Shown here: piece after piece, positions 16,733-24,367 of the stretch | How positions within the stretch are numbered: the stretch's first letter is position 1 | Layout: every line of letters starts with the position of its first letter | Assembly (NCBI GenBank): GCA_036489885.1 | Contig: DASXEW010000001.1 | Coordinates: 310,001-374,000 of the forward strand | Reading direction: 5' to 3' | Length of the DNA stretch: 64,000 nucleotides | Source of the DNA: Candidatus Baltobacteraceae bacterium | GTDB lineage: Bacteria; Vulcanimicrobiota; Vulcanimicrobiia; Vulcanimicrobiales; Vulcanimicrobiaceae | Program-made: the position numbers and the translations under genes | Notes under the pieces: model-generated | What the model was told of the DNA's origin: nothing | What the model saw: the letters and a program-made list of their open reading frames with translations, nothing else | Databases searched by the model: none

Positions 16733-17473
16733 GTGCCCAATGCGATCGAAATTGACGGTCTCGTCAAACGATATGGTGATTTCACTGCCGTAGACGGCGT
16801 TTCGCTGGCCGTCGAAGAGGGCGATTTTTTCGGTTTCCTTGGCCCGAACGGTGCCGGGAAAACCACAACGATCAACGCAGTCGTCGGTCTCGCTACCTTT
16901 CAAGCCGGTTCGATTCGCATTTTTGGTCACGACATCACGCGCGAATGGCGTGAAGCGCGTCCGCTCATCGGCGTTGCCCCGCAGGAATTCAATTTCGACC
17001 GCTATCTCTCGATTCGCGACGTCCTTCTGTATCAAGCCGGATATTACGGCTTGCAAGGTGTGACGATAGAGCGTCGCGCCGACGCGCTGCTGGAACGTTT
17101 TGGTTTGAGCGACAAAGCCAATCAGGTTTTTACACGCCTTTCCGGCGGACAGAAGCGGCGTCTGACGCTTGCGCGAGCGATGATCCACGAACCGCGTCTC
17201 ATCATTCTCGACGAGCCGACGGCCGGCGTTGACGTTGAGCTGCGTCTCGAACTGTGGGACTTGGTTCGCGATTTGAATCGCGCCGGAACGACGATCTTCT
17301 TGACAACCCACTATCTCGAAGAAGCCGAAGCGCTTTGCAAGAACATCGCCATCATCGAGGGCGGGCACATCATCGCGCGCGAATCGACGGCGAAGCTCAT
17401 CGGTGACCGTTCGCTGCAAGACGTGTTCCTCGGTTTAATCAGTCAAGAGCGCGCCGGAGCGCAAGTTCCGTGA
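16733..17473 (+). CDS. ABC transporter ATP-binding protein
   Basis: 246 residues from a GTG with GAGGT upstream. All nucleotide-binding motifs are present: Walker A GPNGAGKT (37-44), Q-loop PQEF, signature LSGGQ (136-140), Walker B LIILDEPTAGVD (156-167) and the switch His in LTTHYLEEAE. The sequence style (GLVKRYGDFTAVDGVSL) is that of exporter ATPases of the NodI/DrrA type. It overlaps the permease gene by GTGA. The cargo may be a lipid, polysaccharide or drug. Confidence 0.95.
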   Translation: MPNAIEIDGLVKRYGDFTAVDGVSLAVEEGDFFGFLGPNGAGKTTTINAVVGLATFQAGSIRIFGHDITREWREARPLIGVAPQEFNFDRYLSIRDVLLYQAGYYGLQGVTIERRADALLERFGLSDKANQVFTRLSGGQKRRLTLARAMIHEPRLIILDEPTAGVDVELRLELWDLVRDLNRAGTTIFLTTHYLEEAEALCKNIAIIEGGHIIARESTAKLIGDRSLQDVFLGLISQERAGAQVP

Positions 17474-18261
17474 CGATCGCCCCAGGCTCGTTCACCATAA
17501 AGAACTACGTCGGCCTCTGGACGCTCATCAAGCGCGAGATGAAGCGCATGTGGGTAGTGATCAATCAGGTCGTCTGGCCACCCGTGATCACGACCATCTT
17601 GTACGTGTTCGTATTCGGACTTGCGCTCGGAAGCCGCATCGGGACGACGCAGGGAGTTCCGTACGGTACGTTCTTGATTCCGGGATTGATCATGCTGCAA
17701 GTGATCAATGAATCGTACGGCGAGGCGTCGAGCAGCGTTTTTCAGGGACGCTTCCTGAACCACGTGCAAGAGATGTTGATCTCGCCCATGTCGGCGCTCG
17801 AGATCGTAGTCGGATTCGTCGTAGCCGGAATCGTGCGAGCCTTTATTATCGCCGGTCTCATCACGGCCCTAGGCGTGCTGCTCGTACACGTCGGTCCACA
17901 CAATTGGGGACTCTATCTATTGGTCGTCAGCCTCGTCGCCGTGCTGTTCTCGTCGATCGGGGTCATCTTCGGCCTGATGGCGGAGAAGTTCGATCACATT
18001 GCGATTTTTACGACGTTCGTCATCACGCCGCTCGTCTTCGTCGGTGGTGTGTTCACGTCGAGCCACTTCTTGCCGCCGCTCGTCCAGAAGCTCTCGCTGT
18101 TCAATCCGATGTTCTACATGATCGACGCGTTCCGTTACTCGTTCACAGGACGCAGCGACGTGGAGCTAGGATTATCGCTCCTGGTTGTTTTCGTGCTCGC
18201 CATCGGGGCGTTCGGGGGCGCGCTGACGATGACCGCGGTTGGATACAAACTCCGTTTGTGA
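17470..18261 (+). CDS. ABC-2-type transporter permease
   Basis: 263 residues with six hydrophobic spans, starting at a GTG within the ATPase stop. The stretch FGLALGSRIGTTQGVPYGTF and the block SSSVFQGRFLNHVQEMLISP followed by MSALEIVVGFVVAGIVRA are characteristic of the NodJ/DrrB group of ABC-2 permeases, and the end HFLPPLVQKLSLFNPMFYMI fits the family. With the preceding ATPase it makes a homodimeric-style exporter in the inner membrane. Confidence 0.93.
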   Translation: MTIAPGSFTIKNYVGLWTLIKREMKRMWVVINQVVWPPVITTILYVFVFGLALGSRIGTTQGVPYGTFLIPGLIMLQVINESYGEASSSVFQGRFLNHVQEMLISPMSALEIVVGFVVAGIVRAFIIAGLITALGVLLVHVGPHNWGLYLLVVSLVAVLFSSIGVIFGLMAEKFDHIAIFTTFVITPLVFVGGVFTSSHFLPPLVQKLSLFNPMFYMIDAFRYSFTGRSDVELGLSLLVVFVLAIGAFGGALTMTAVGYKLRL

Positions 18262-18277
18262 ACCCTTGGGGGCCGCC

Positions 18278-19951
18278 ATGCGTTCTAAACTAGACATGAA
18301 GATAATGCGACTTTTTGCCGCTCTCGTTTTTGGTCTCGCAGCAGCGCTGCCTGCGGTTGCAGCCGAGCCTACAGCGCCTGCGCCGGGATTGGTTGTGGGA
18401 GATCCGGCTCCGGCATTCGATCTTCCGACGATCGACGGTAAGCGCGTCACGCTCGATGGCCTGCGCGGAAAGACCGTTGTCATCAACGTCTGGGCGACGT
18501 GGTGCCCGCCGTGCCAAGAGGAGACCGCCAACCTCATCAAGGCGTACAACCAGACCGCCGGCAACGACGTCGTCTTCATGGGCGTCGACTCGACCGAGAC
18601 CGCGCCGCTCGTGAAAGCGTTTGCGGCGGCTAAAGACATCAAGTTTCTCGAGACCGTCGACGCGGACCAGACATTCGCCAACGCCTACCACATCAAGTAT
18701 TTCCCGACGACGTATGTGATCGGACCGGATGGCGTTCTGCGCATGGTTTACATCGATCTCGTGACTCCGAAGCTCATCGCGCAGTTCGTTGCCGACGCAC
18801 AGGCGGGCCGCAATTCGCAGCTCGCGTCGCCGATTCAAGACAAGATCGACGCTCTGCTCGCGCCTTCCAAGTATTCGTTCAAGGGCGATGCGGCACACGT
18901 CACCGCAACCGTAGACCGCTTTCAAAAAGCCGTCGCACAAGTCAGCGAGATGATCGACAACTCGGATCCCGTGGCCGGCAATCCCATCGATGTGCCGCGG
19001 ACCGAAGCCGAAGAGAATGCTCTGCGCAGCGAAGCGATTGCAGCGATGACGCCGATTGCGACGGCGCGCGCACAGAAGATCGCTCTCGATTTGCTCCAGG
19101 GCGATGCGAACGAGTATGAGGGCAAGCACGAAGAGGCACTTAGCGCATACACCGCGGCCCACATGCTCGACCCGAAGAACGAAGATGCCCTCAGCGGGAT
19201 GTCGACCGCAGCCAGCCGGCTGAAGAGACACGACATTGTGCTTCGTGCCGACGAGCAGCTCGTGGCTCTCGAGCCGAAGAGCGTCTCGGCCTACGTCGAT
19301 CTTGGCGTGCAATCCGGATCTGCGAAGCGCTTCGACGAAGGCCGCCGCGCATTCGATCGCGCCATCGCACTCGCAAGCGCGAAGGCTGATGCCCCGCGTG
19401 CAAAAACGACGGACATTCGTATGCTCGCGTGGGCGCATCTCTACTACGGCCGCATGGAAGCCAAAGCCGGAAATATTCCGGCGGCGCGGCAGCAGTTCGC
19501 CGAAGCGACGCAAACGACGCTGAGGCTTCCGAAGACTAACTCGCGTTACTCAATCTATCTCGAGCAAGCGCAGGAAGAGACCGTAGCGCTCGACATCCGT
19601 AGTGCATCGCGCACCTCAACCGCGCTCTCATTCGCGCCGTGGACCGGTCCGCAGTTGCCCGGCAGTTCGCCGGACACCGCGAAGTACCGGCTCGTCGTTA
19701 CCGGAAAGCCCGGAGGGAGCATCCACTTACACGCGGTCGATCTTCCGAAAGGTTGGATCGCCTCATTCTGCACCGATCGCATCTGCGCTCCGCTGCAAGT
19801 CGCGACGACGTTGCCGGATTCAGGCGTGAAGGTGATCGAGTTTCAGGTCGTCCCGCCGGACGAAAAGTCGCTGAGTCACGTACCCAGCGTCCGAGTAGTC
19901 GTCACCGACGGAAAGTCGACCGCATCGGCTCGGACGCTGGCGTTCCGCTAG
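18278..19951 (+). CDS. Secreted TlpA-like thioredoxin domain fused to TPR repeats
   Basis: 557 residues from the ATG at 18278 (GGGGG six bases upstream); a second in-frame ATG at 18296 would also give a good signal peptide (MRLFAALVFGLAAALPAVAA). Residues 37-180 are a thioredoxin/TlpA domain with active site W-C76-P-P-C79 and the cis-Pro segment FPTTYVIGPDGVL. Residues 290-450 look like TPR-type helical repeats (EALSAYTAAHMLDPKNEDAL). The last 100 residues look like a beta-sandwich. It probably reduces disulfides in the envelope, with the repeats recruiting a partner. The fusion is less common than stand-alone TlpA. Confidence 0.88.
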   Translation: MRSKLDMKIMRLFAALVFGLAAALPAVAAEPTAPAPGLVVGDPAPAFDLPTIDGKRVTLDGLRGKTVVINVWATWCPPCQEETANLIKAYNQTAGNDVVFMGVDSTETAPLVKAFAAAKDIKFLETVDADQTFANAYHIKYFPTTYVIGPDGVLRMVYIDLVTPKLIAQFVADAQAGRNSQLASPIQDKIDALLAPSKYSFKGDAAHVTATVDRFQKAVAQVSEMIDNSDPVAGNPIDVPRTEAEENALRSEAIAAMTPIATARAQKIALDLLQGDANEYEGKHEEALSAYTAAHMLDPKNEDALSGMSTAASRLKRHDIVLRADEQLVALEPKSVSAYVDLGVQSGSAKRFDEGRRAFDRAIALASAKADAPRAKTTDIRMLAWAHLYYGRMEAKAGNIPAARQQFAEATQTTLRLPKTNSRYSIYLEQAQEETVALDIRSASRTSTALSFAPWTGPQLPGSSPDTAKYRLVVTGKPGGSIHLHAVDLPKGWIASFCTDRICAPLQVATTLPDSGVKVIEFQVVPPDEKSLSHVPSVRVVVTDGKSTASARTLAFR

Positions 19952-19952
19952 T

Positions 19953-20399
19953 TTAGAAGAATGCCGCGGCAGGTGTAGCGAGCGGCTTCGATTTGTCGAC
20001 CACGTAGACCGAAAGGATCTTGAGCGGATTCCTCGCGCTCGTGTTGACCGCGCCGTGCGGGATGCCGGCCGGATTCAGGAACGAGTCCCCCGTCTTCACG
20101 TGCCTCTTCGGTTGGCCTTGGACGTAGAGATCCGCCTCGCCGTCGATTACGTAGCCCAGCTCGACGCCCGGATGCGTGTGCGATGCGGCCGTAGCACCCG
20201 GTGCGATCACGACGTACGCCTGGATCGTTGAATATTCGTCGCCGGGAAAACTCGCGGTTTGCAGGACCGTTCTCGTGATCGGGCTTGCTGCAGCAGCCGG
20301 TGCCGGAGTTGCCGGCGGCATCCCATACTGTGCGAATGCTGCGGTCGCAGCCATACTGAACGCTAGAATTGCAACGGAAAAGACCGTTTTCTTGAGCAT
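19953..20399 (-). CDS. Secreted cupin-domain protein
   Basis: 148 residues with a clear signal peptide (KKTVFSVAILAFSMAATAAF, cut after AFA). The cupin barrel shows motif 1 HTHPGVELGYVIDGEADLYV and motif 2 GDSFLNPAGIPHGAVN, with the metal-binding His/Glu set present. A GAGGGG ribosome site lies seven bases before the ATG. Small periplasmic cupins of this type have no known single reaction. It is convergent with the thioredoxin-TPR gene (one base apart) and downstream of pdxA on the same strand. Confidence 0.9.
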   Translation of the reverse strand: MLKKTVFSVAILAFSMAATAAFAQYGMPPATPAPAAAASPITRTVLQTASFPGDEYSTIQAYVVIAPGATAASHTHPGVELGYVIDGEADLYVQGQPKRHVKTGDSFLNPAGIPHGAVNTSARNPLKILSVYVVDKSKPLATPAAAFF

Positions 20400-20420
20400 G
20401 CTTATCCCCTCAAGCGAGTA

Positions 20421-20449
20421 GTCTGCCGACTATTGTCGGACGAGCAGAC
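20421..20449. terminator. Hairpin between pdxA and the cupin gene
   Basis: GTCTG and CAGAC enclose an inner stem CCGAC-TATT-GTCGG, giving a broken hairpin of ten pairs with an asymmetric bulge. It lies just after the pdxA stop and before the cupin gene. No T-run follows, so it may be a factor-dependent terminator, an attenuator for the cupin gene or a protein-binding site. Confidence 0.4.
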
Positions 20450-20454
20450 GATCC

Positions 20455-21417
20455 CTACCGGATCGCGCTCTGCGCTCGCGCCATGCTACAGCAGATTTTT
20501 AAGGCTTCTCTGAGGCCGTCGGGGAGAGCGATGCCCTTACCCGCGATGTCGTATGCCGTTCCATGTCCGACCGTTGTTATCGGAACGGGCAAGCCCGCGA
20601 GGACGGTCACGCCGCTGCCGAACTTGAGGAGCTTCATCGCGATCTGGCCCTGATCGTGATACATGGTGACGACCGCATCGTAATCGCCACGCATCGCGGC
20701 GACGAAAACCGTGTCGGCGGGAAACGGTCCGCCGGCGTTTATGCCGTCGTTCTTGGCGCGCTCGACAGCGGGCGCGATCTCCCGAGTCTCTTCGTCGCCG
20801 TACGTTCCGCCGTCGCCGGCGTGCGGATTCAATCCGGCAACCGCCAAACGCGGTGCGGCGATCCCGGCTGCGCGCAACGCGTCGTTTACGAGAAGGATCG
20901 CATCGTAGACGCGTTTCTTTGTGATCAAATCGCCGACGTCGCGCAACGGTACATGTGAGGTAACGCGGGAGGTCCACAAATTTCCGAGCACATTGAGCTC
21001 GCCGCAGTTTCCTGTAAACCCAAGTCGTTCAACGATAAAATCGAGCTCGTCGCCTTCGGGTAATCCACCGAGCCGCATCGCGTTCTTGTTGAGCGGCGCG
21101 AACACGATCCCATCGATCTCGCTGCGTTGCGCGCTTGCCAGCATCGTTGCGAGCTGCTCGAGAGTCTCCGCCCCCGCAGGCGCACTTACTTTCCCGGTGC
21201 CGAACGGCTCGGCCTTACCTGACGTCATATCGACCGCTCGAACCGGTCCCGCGTACTCGGCGCCGGTCACGCGCTTTCCGAATTCGATTACTTGCGAATC
21301 GCCGAAAACGGTGATTTCAGCTTGCTCGAAAATCTCGGATTCGGCGAGCAACCGAGCGACGAGCTCCGCCCCGATGCCGTTGCGATCGCCGACACCGATG
21401 CCGATCTTCGGTTTCAC
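20455..21417 (-). CDS. pdxA: 4-hydroxythreonine-4-phosphate dehydrogenase (PdxA family)
   Basis: 320 residues. Family blocks are present: GVGDRNGIGAEL at the N-terminus (most relatives read GDPAGIGPE), FAPLNKNAMRLGG, GLNPHAGDGGTYGDEE with the metal His, and MYHDQGQIAMKLLKFG then HGTAYDIAGKG. PdxA oxidises 4-phosphohydroxy-L-threonine in pyridoxal-phosphate synthesis; some paralogues act on other 4-hydroxy-acid phosphates. No other vitamin B6 gene is here, so a paralogue role is possible. It follows the HTH-lactamase gene by five bases. Confidence 0.92.
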   Translation of the reverse strand: MKPKIGIGVGDRNGIGAELVARLLAESEIFEQAEITVFGDSQVIEFGKRVTGAEYAGPVRAVDMTSGKAEPFGTGKVSAPAGAETLEQLATMLASAQRSEIDGIVFAPLNKNAMRLGGLPEGDELDFIVERLGFTGNCGELNVLGNLWTSRVTSHVPLRDVGDLITKKRVYDAILLVNDALRAAGIAAPRLAVAGLNPHAGDGGTYGDEETREIAPAVERAKNDGINAGGPFPADTVFVAAMRGDYDAVVTMYHDQGQIAMKLLKFGSGVTVLAGLPVPITTVGHGTAYDIAGKGIALPDGLREALKICCSMARAQSAIR

Positions 21418-21422
21418 CGCAG

Positions 21423-22250
21423 CTAGAAGCCGTTAAAGAACGGGTTGTGCTGTTTCTCGAGACCGATCGTGCTCGGCGGTCCGTGTCCCGGCATAACCAC
21501 GGTCTCTTCATCGAGCTTGAACAGTTTGGTCGATACGCTTCGTAGGATGTCTTGGTAGCCGGTGTTCTCCCCGAACGCCCCGCCGACGCTTCCTGCGAAG
21601 AGCGTGTCGCCCGTGAACACGGTTGATTTGAACAGATAGCACGACGATCCGTCCGTGTGTCCGGGCGTGTGCAGCATGCGGATCGCGGCGGCGTCGCCGA
21701 ACGGGAGCTGCTCGCCGTCTTGGACCGGGATCGCTTTGCTCGCAAGCGCGCCGATCGCGTGCACGTCGGACTTATGCATCACGATATTCGCATCCGGGAA
21801 TTGCTTCGCAATGTCCGCGGTTGCATCGCAGTGATCGAGATGCTTGTGAGTTATTAAAATGTAACGAAGGACGTACGGACCCTCTGCGATCGCGCGCCGC
21901 AAATTATTTGGATCGCCGGCGGGATCGACGAGCGCTGCCGTCTTACCGTCTTCGAGGAAGAAGATGTAGCCGTTCGACGGATGCGGATTTTGCGGATGAT
22001 GGCGCACGTCTTCGGGCGACGCGACGTGCGGCTCCCAGCGTTGTGCCGCGCTGTCGGCGAGTTTGCCGGGATCGAGCCGCAGGACGCGCGCGATCTCGCG
22101 CGCTTCGGCGTCGGTCGGCGCGCCCTCACCGCCGATCCACGCTTTGAGCTCGCTTTGAGCAAGCCCGGTGCGTGAAGCGAGCGTCGCTACGTCGATTCCG
22201 AGGCCCCGGCTTGCCTTGCGAACGATGTCGGAAAATTCGTCTTCGAGCAT
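21423..22250 (-). CDS. Metallo-beta-lactamase-fold hydrolase with N-terminal helix-turn-helix domain
   Basis: 275 residues from the ATG at 22250. Alternatives are a TTG at 22277 or an ATT at 22274, the latter better spaced from AGGAAGG at 22279-22285; the start is unsettled. Residues 5-68 look like an XRE-type HTH (GIDVATLASRTGLAQSELKA, then IARVLRLDPGKLA). Residues 90-275 are a glyoxalase-II-like domain with HKHLDH (135-140), HTPGHTDGSS, FTGDTLFAGSVGG and MPGHGP. The fusion suggests a hydrolase tied to DNA or to a regulatory HTH used for dimerisation. The substrate is unknown; a thioester is typical. Confidence 0.87.
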   Translation of the reverse strand: MLEDEFSDIVRKASRGLGIDVATLASRTGLAQSELKAWIGGEGAPTDAEAREIARVLRLDPGKLADSAAQRWEPHVASPEDVRHHPQNPHPSNGYIFFLEDGKTAALVDPAGDPNNLRRAIAEGPYVLRYILITHKHLDHCDATADIAKQFPDANIVMHKSDVHAIGALASKAIPVQDGEQLPFGDAAAIRMLHTPGHTDGSSCYLFKSTVFTGDTLFAGSVGGAFGENTGYQDILRSVSTKLFKLDEETVVMPGHGPPSTIGLEKQHNPFFNGF

Positions 22251-22306
22251 CAAAAAATGTCTGTGAAACCCAATCAACCTTCCTGCCTATCAAACAAAAT
22301 GTTGTT

Positions 22307-22419
22307 GCGAGGCCAGCGAGAAAATGGTGACATGATGACAGTGGTGATGGGCCGAGCGCGCTCGGGGGCCCCACGCGTTAGCGTGGGGGGCGCGCAGCCC
22401 GGGGCGAAGCGCCTTTAAG
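22307..22419 (+). promoter_or_regulatory. Candidate structured leader RNA, copy B (upstream of trxB)
   Basis: This 113-nt stretch runs from GCGAGGCC to the base before the trxB ATG and matches 10738-10850 on the other strand. The apical hairpin at 22369-22388 is CCCCACGC, loop GTTA, GCGTGGGG. Compared with copy A, three base pairs differ on both sides so that pairing is kept. The outer stem GGGCCGAGCGC/GCGCGCAGCCC is identical in both copies. The final hairpin is GGCG-AAG-CGCC, immediately before TTTAAG and the ATG. The region between the first block and GGGCC differs more between copies, and the extra hairpin of copy A is not formed here. Confidence 0.6.
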
Positions 22420-23364
22420 ATGGAGAAGTTGATCATCATCGGCTCCGGCCCCGCCGGCTTGACTGCCGCGATTTACGCGGCGCGTGCGAACTTACAGCCG
22501 CTCGTTTTCGCAGGCGCTCTCTACGGCGGCCAGCTGATGCTCACGACCGAGGTCGAGAATTTCCCCGGCTTTCCGGAAGGCATCATGGGCCCGGAGCTCA
22601 TGGAAAACTTCCGCATGCAAGCCGAGCGTTTCGGCGCACGGCTGGAGTTTGTCGACGTCACTGCCGTCGATCTCGGTTCGCGTCCGTTTACGGTGCTGAC
22701 GTCGGAAGGCGAGTTTCGCTCGCAGTCGGTTATTGTCGCGACCGGTGCGAGTGCGCGTTGGCTCGGTATTCCGGGCGAAGAACGCTTACGCGGACGCGGC
22801 GTTTCGACGTGCGCGACCTGCGACGGTGCATTTTTCAAGGAGAAGAGAATCGTCGTCGCGGGCGGCGGCGATTCCGCGATGGAAGAAGCGTTGTTTCTGA
22901 CGCGTTTCGGCTCGCAGGTTACCGTCATACACCGGCGCGACACGCTGCGTGCCAGTAAGATCATGGCCGAGCGCGCTCACAACCACGCGAAGATCGACTT
23001 CATCTGGAATACGGTGATTGAGGAAGTCCACGGCGATCCGGTGATGACGGGCCTAGGCTTGCGCAACCTCATTACCGAGAAAAGCTATGATTTTGAAGCC
23101 GACGCAATGTTCATCGCGATCGGACACGATCCGAACACGTCGATCTTTAGGGGACAGCTGGAGCTTGATCGTGCGGGTTACATCGTTTCGCCGGACGGCG
23201 TTCACACGAACGTCGAAGGCGTGTTCGTTGGCGGCGACGTTTTCGACATCAGGTACAAGCAAGCGATCACCGCCGCTGGAATGGGATGCAAAGCGTCGAT
23301 GGAGGCCGAGCGTTTTCTGGAAATGCTCGAGTCGTCCGAAGCGGAGCAGAGCCTCTCAGCGTAA
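22420..23364 (+). CDS. trxB: Thioredoxin reductase
   Basis: 314 residues. The FAD site IIGSGPAGLTAAIYAAR is at the N-terminus, the redox-active pair is in STCATCDGAFF (CATC), the NADPH domain carries VVAGGGDSAMEEALFL, and GVFVGGDVFDIRYKQAITAA closes the FAD domain. It transfers electrons from NADPH to thioredoxin in the cytoplasm. The start ATG abuts the conserved element at 22307-22419. A monofunctional low-molecular-weight enzyme of usual length. Confidence 0.96.
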   Translation: MEKLIIIGSGPAGLTAAIYAARANLQPLVFAGALYGGQLMLTTEVENFPGFPEGIMGPELMENFRMQAERFGARLEFVDVTAVDLGSRPFTVLTSEGEFRSQSVIVATGASARWLGIPGEERLRGRGVSTCATCDGAFFKEKRIVVAGGGDSAMEEALFLTRFGSQVTVIHRRDTLRASKIMAERAHNHAKIDFIWNTVIEEVHGDPVMTGLGLRNLITEKSYDFEADAMFIAIGHDPNTSIFRGQLELDRAGYIVSPDGVHTNVEGVFVGGDVFDIRYKQAITAAGMGCKASMEAERFLEMLESSEAEQSLSA

Positions 23365-23374
23365 CGCAGATCAC

Positions 23375-23392
23375 AGGGGCCGACCTGCCCCT
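23375..23392 (+). terminator. Possible terminator hairpin after trxB
   Basis: AGGGGC, loop CGACCT, GCCCCT lies ten bases after the trxB stop. No clear T-run follows, so this is a weak call. The 154-nt gap between trxB and the convergent epimerase gene (23365-23518) shows no convincing gene. Confidence 0.35.
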
Positions 23393-23518
23393 CGGCGTGG
23401 CGGCGCGCGGCGTGGGGTACGAGCGTGCGGATGCGAAAACGCGGCCGCGATATCACCTGGGACGTTGAAGCGATACTTGTCGTGAACGCGATCGCGCGCG
23501 TCGGCTATATCCCCGCGT

Positions 23519-24367
23519 TCATCGCAACAGCGAACGTAATGCGGGTTCGAGATCAGGATATCGAAAGCGATATCCACTTGCCAGCGTGCGTTCCGGTAGC
23601 ACGCGCTGCCCTTCGCTGAGGATCATCGCACCCTCACCGAACAAAGCCTTGAGCGCCAACTCGGGAACCGGAAAAACCGTCGGGCGCCGTAAGACCTCGC
23701 CGAGCACATGCGTGAACTCCGCGTTCGTCACGGGTTCGGGCGCGGTTGCATTGAGCGCGCCATCCGTGCCGTCGATCGCGTGGAGATAGGCATCGATCAA
23801 ATCCTCAATGTGAATCCACGACATCCACTGCTTTCCGCTCGCGAGCTTCCCGCCTAAGCCGAAGCGAAAGGCGGGGAGCATCATGGGAAGCGCACCACCG
23901 TCCGGCCCCAACACCACGCCGGTTCGAACGATCGCAACTCGCATCCCGAGCTCGGTGGCGCGATTGGCCTCACGTTCCCAATCAAGACAGACGCGCGCGA
24001 GAAAATCCGTCCCCGGCGAGCTTGTCTCAATGAACGTTTCGGTGAGGCTCGTCCCGTAATAGCCGACCGCTGACGCGGAAACGTACGCAACCGGCTTTTT
24101 CTCGAGTTGTGCGATCCGTTCGAGAAGAGCGCGCGTCAGCTCGACGCGCGAGTACCGAATCGCTACCTTGTGCGAATTTGTCCAACGTTGAGCGACGGGG
24201 GCGCCGGCGAGGTTGATGACGACGTCGGCATGCGCGCAGGCGCGCGCCGCCGCGTCGAGGTTGCCCAGCGACGTGACCACGACGTCGTCACCACGTGCGC
24301 GCAACGCATCGATCAGATGCCGGCCGACGAAGCCCGTTCCGCCGGCTATCGTTAGATGAAGATTCAG
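23519..24367 (-). CDS. TIGR01777-family NAD-dependent epimerase/dehydratase-like protein (CTG start)
   Basis: 282 residues if translation starts at a CTG at 24367 that overlaps the pepP stop as CTGA. This start restores the N-terminus LNLHLTIAGGTGFVGRHLI with the NAD-binding GGTGFVG (9-15). The first ATG, GTG or TTG in frame lies inside or after this motif and would destroy the fold. Further blocks are INLAGAPVAQRWT, YVSASAVGYYG, RTGVVLGPDGGALPMMLP and WIHIEDLIDAYLHA, and the DUF1731-like end VLPERTLASGYRFRYPDLEP. The family function is poorly defined (YfcH/SulA-like). It is cotranscribed with pepP. Confidence 0.88.
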   Translation of the reverse strand: MNLHLTIAGGTGFVGRHLIDALRARGDDVVVTSLGNLDAAARACAHADVVINLAGAPVAQRWTNSHKVAIRYSRVELTRALLERIAQLEKKPVAYVSASAVGYYGTSLTETFIETSSPGTDFLARVCLDWEREANRATELGMRVAIVRTGVVLGPDGGALPMMLPAFRFGLGGKLASGKQWMSWIHIEDLIDAYLHAIDGTDGALNATAPEPVTNAEFTHVLGEVLRRPTVFPVPELALKALFGEGAMILSEGQRVLPERTLASGYRFRYPDLEPALRSLLR

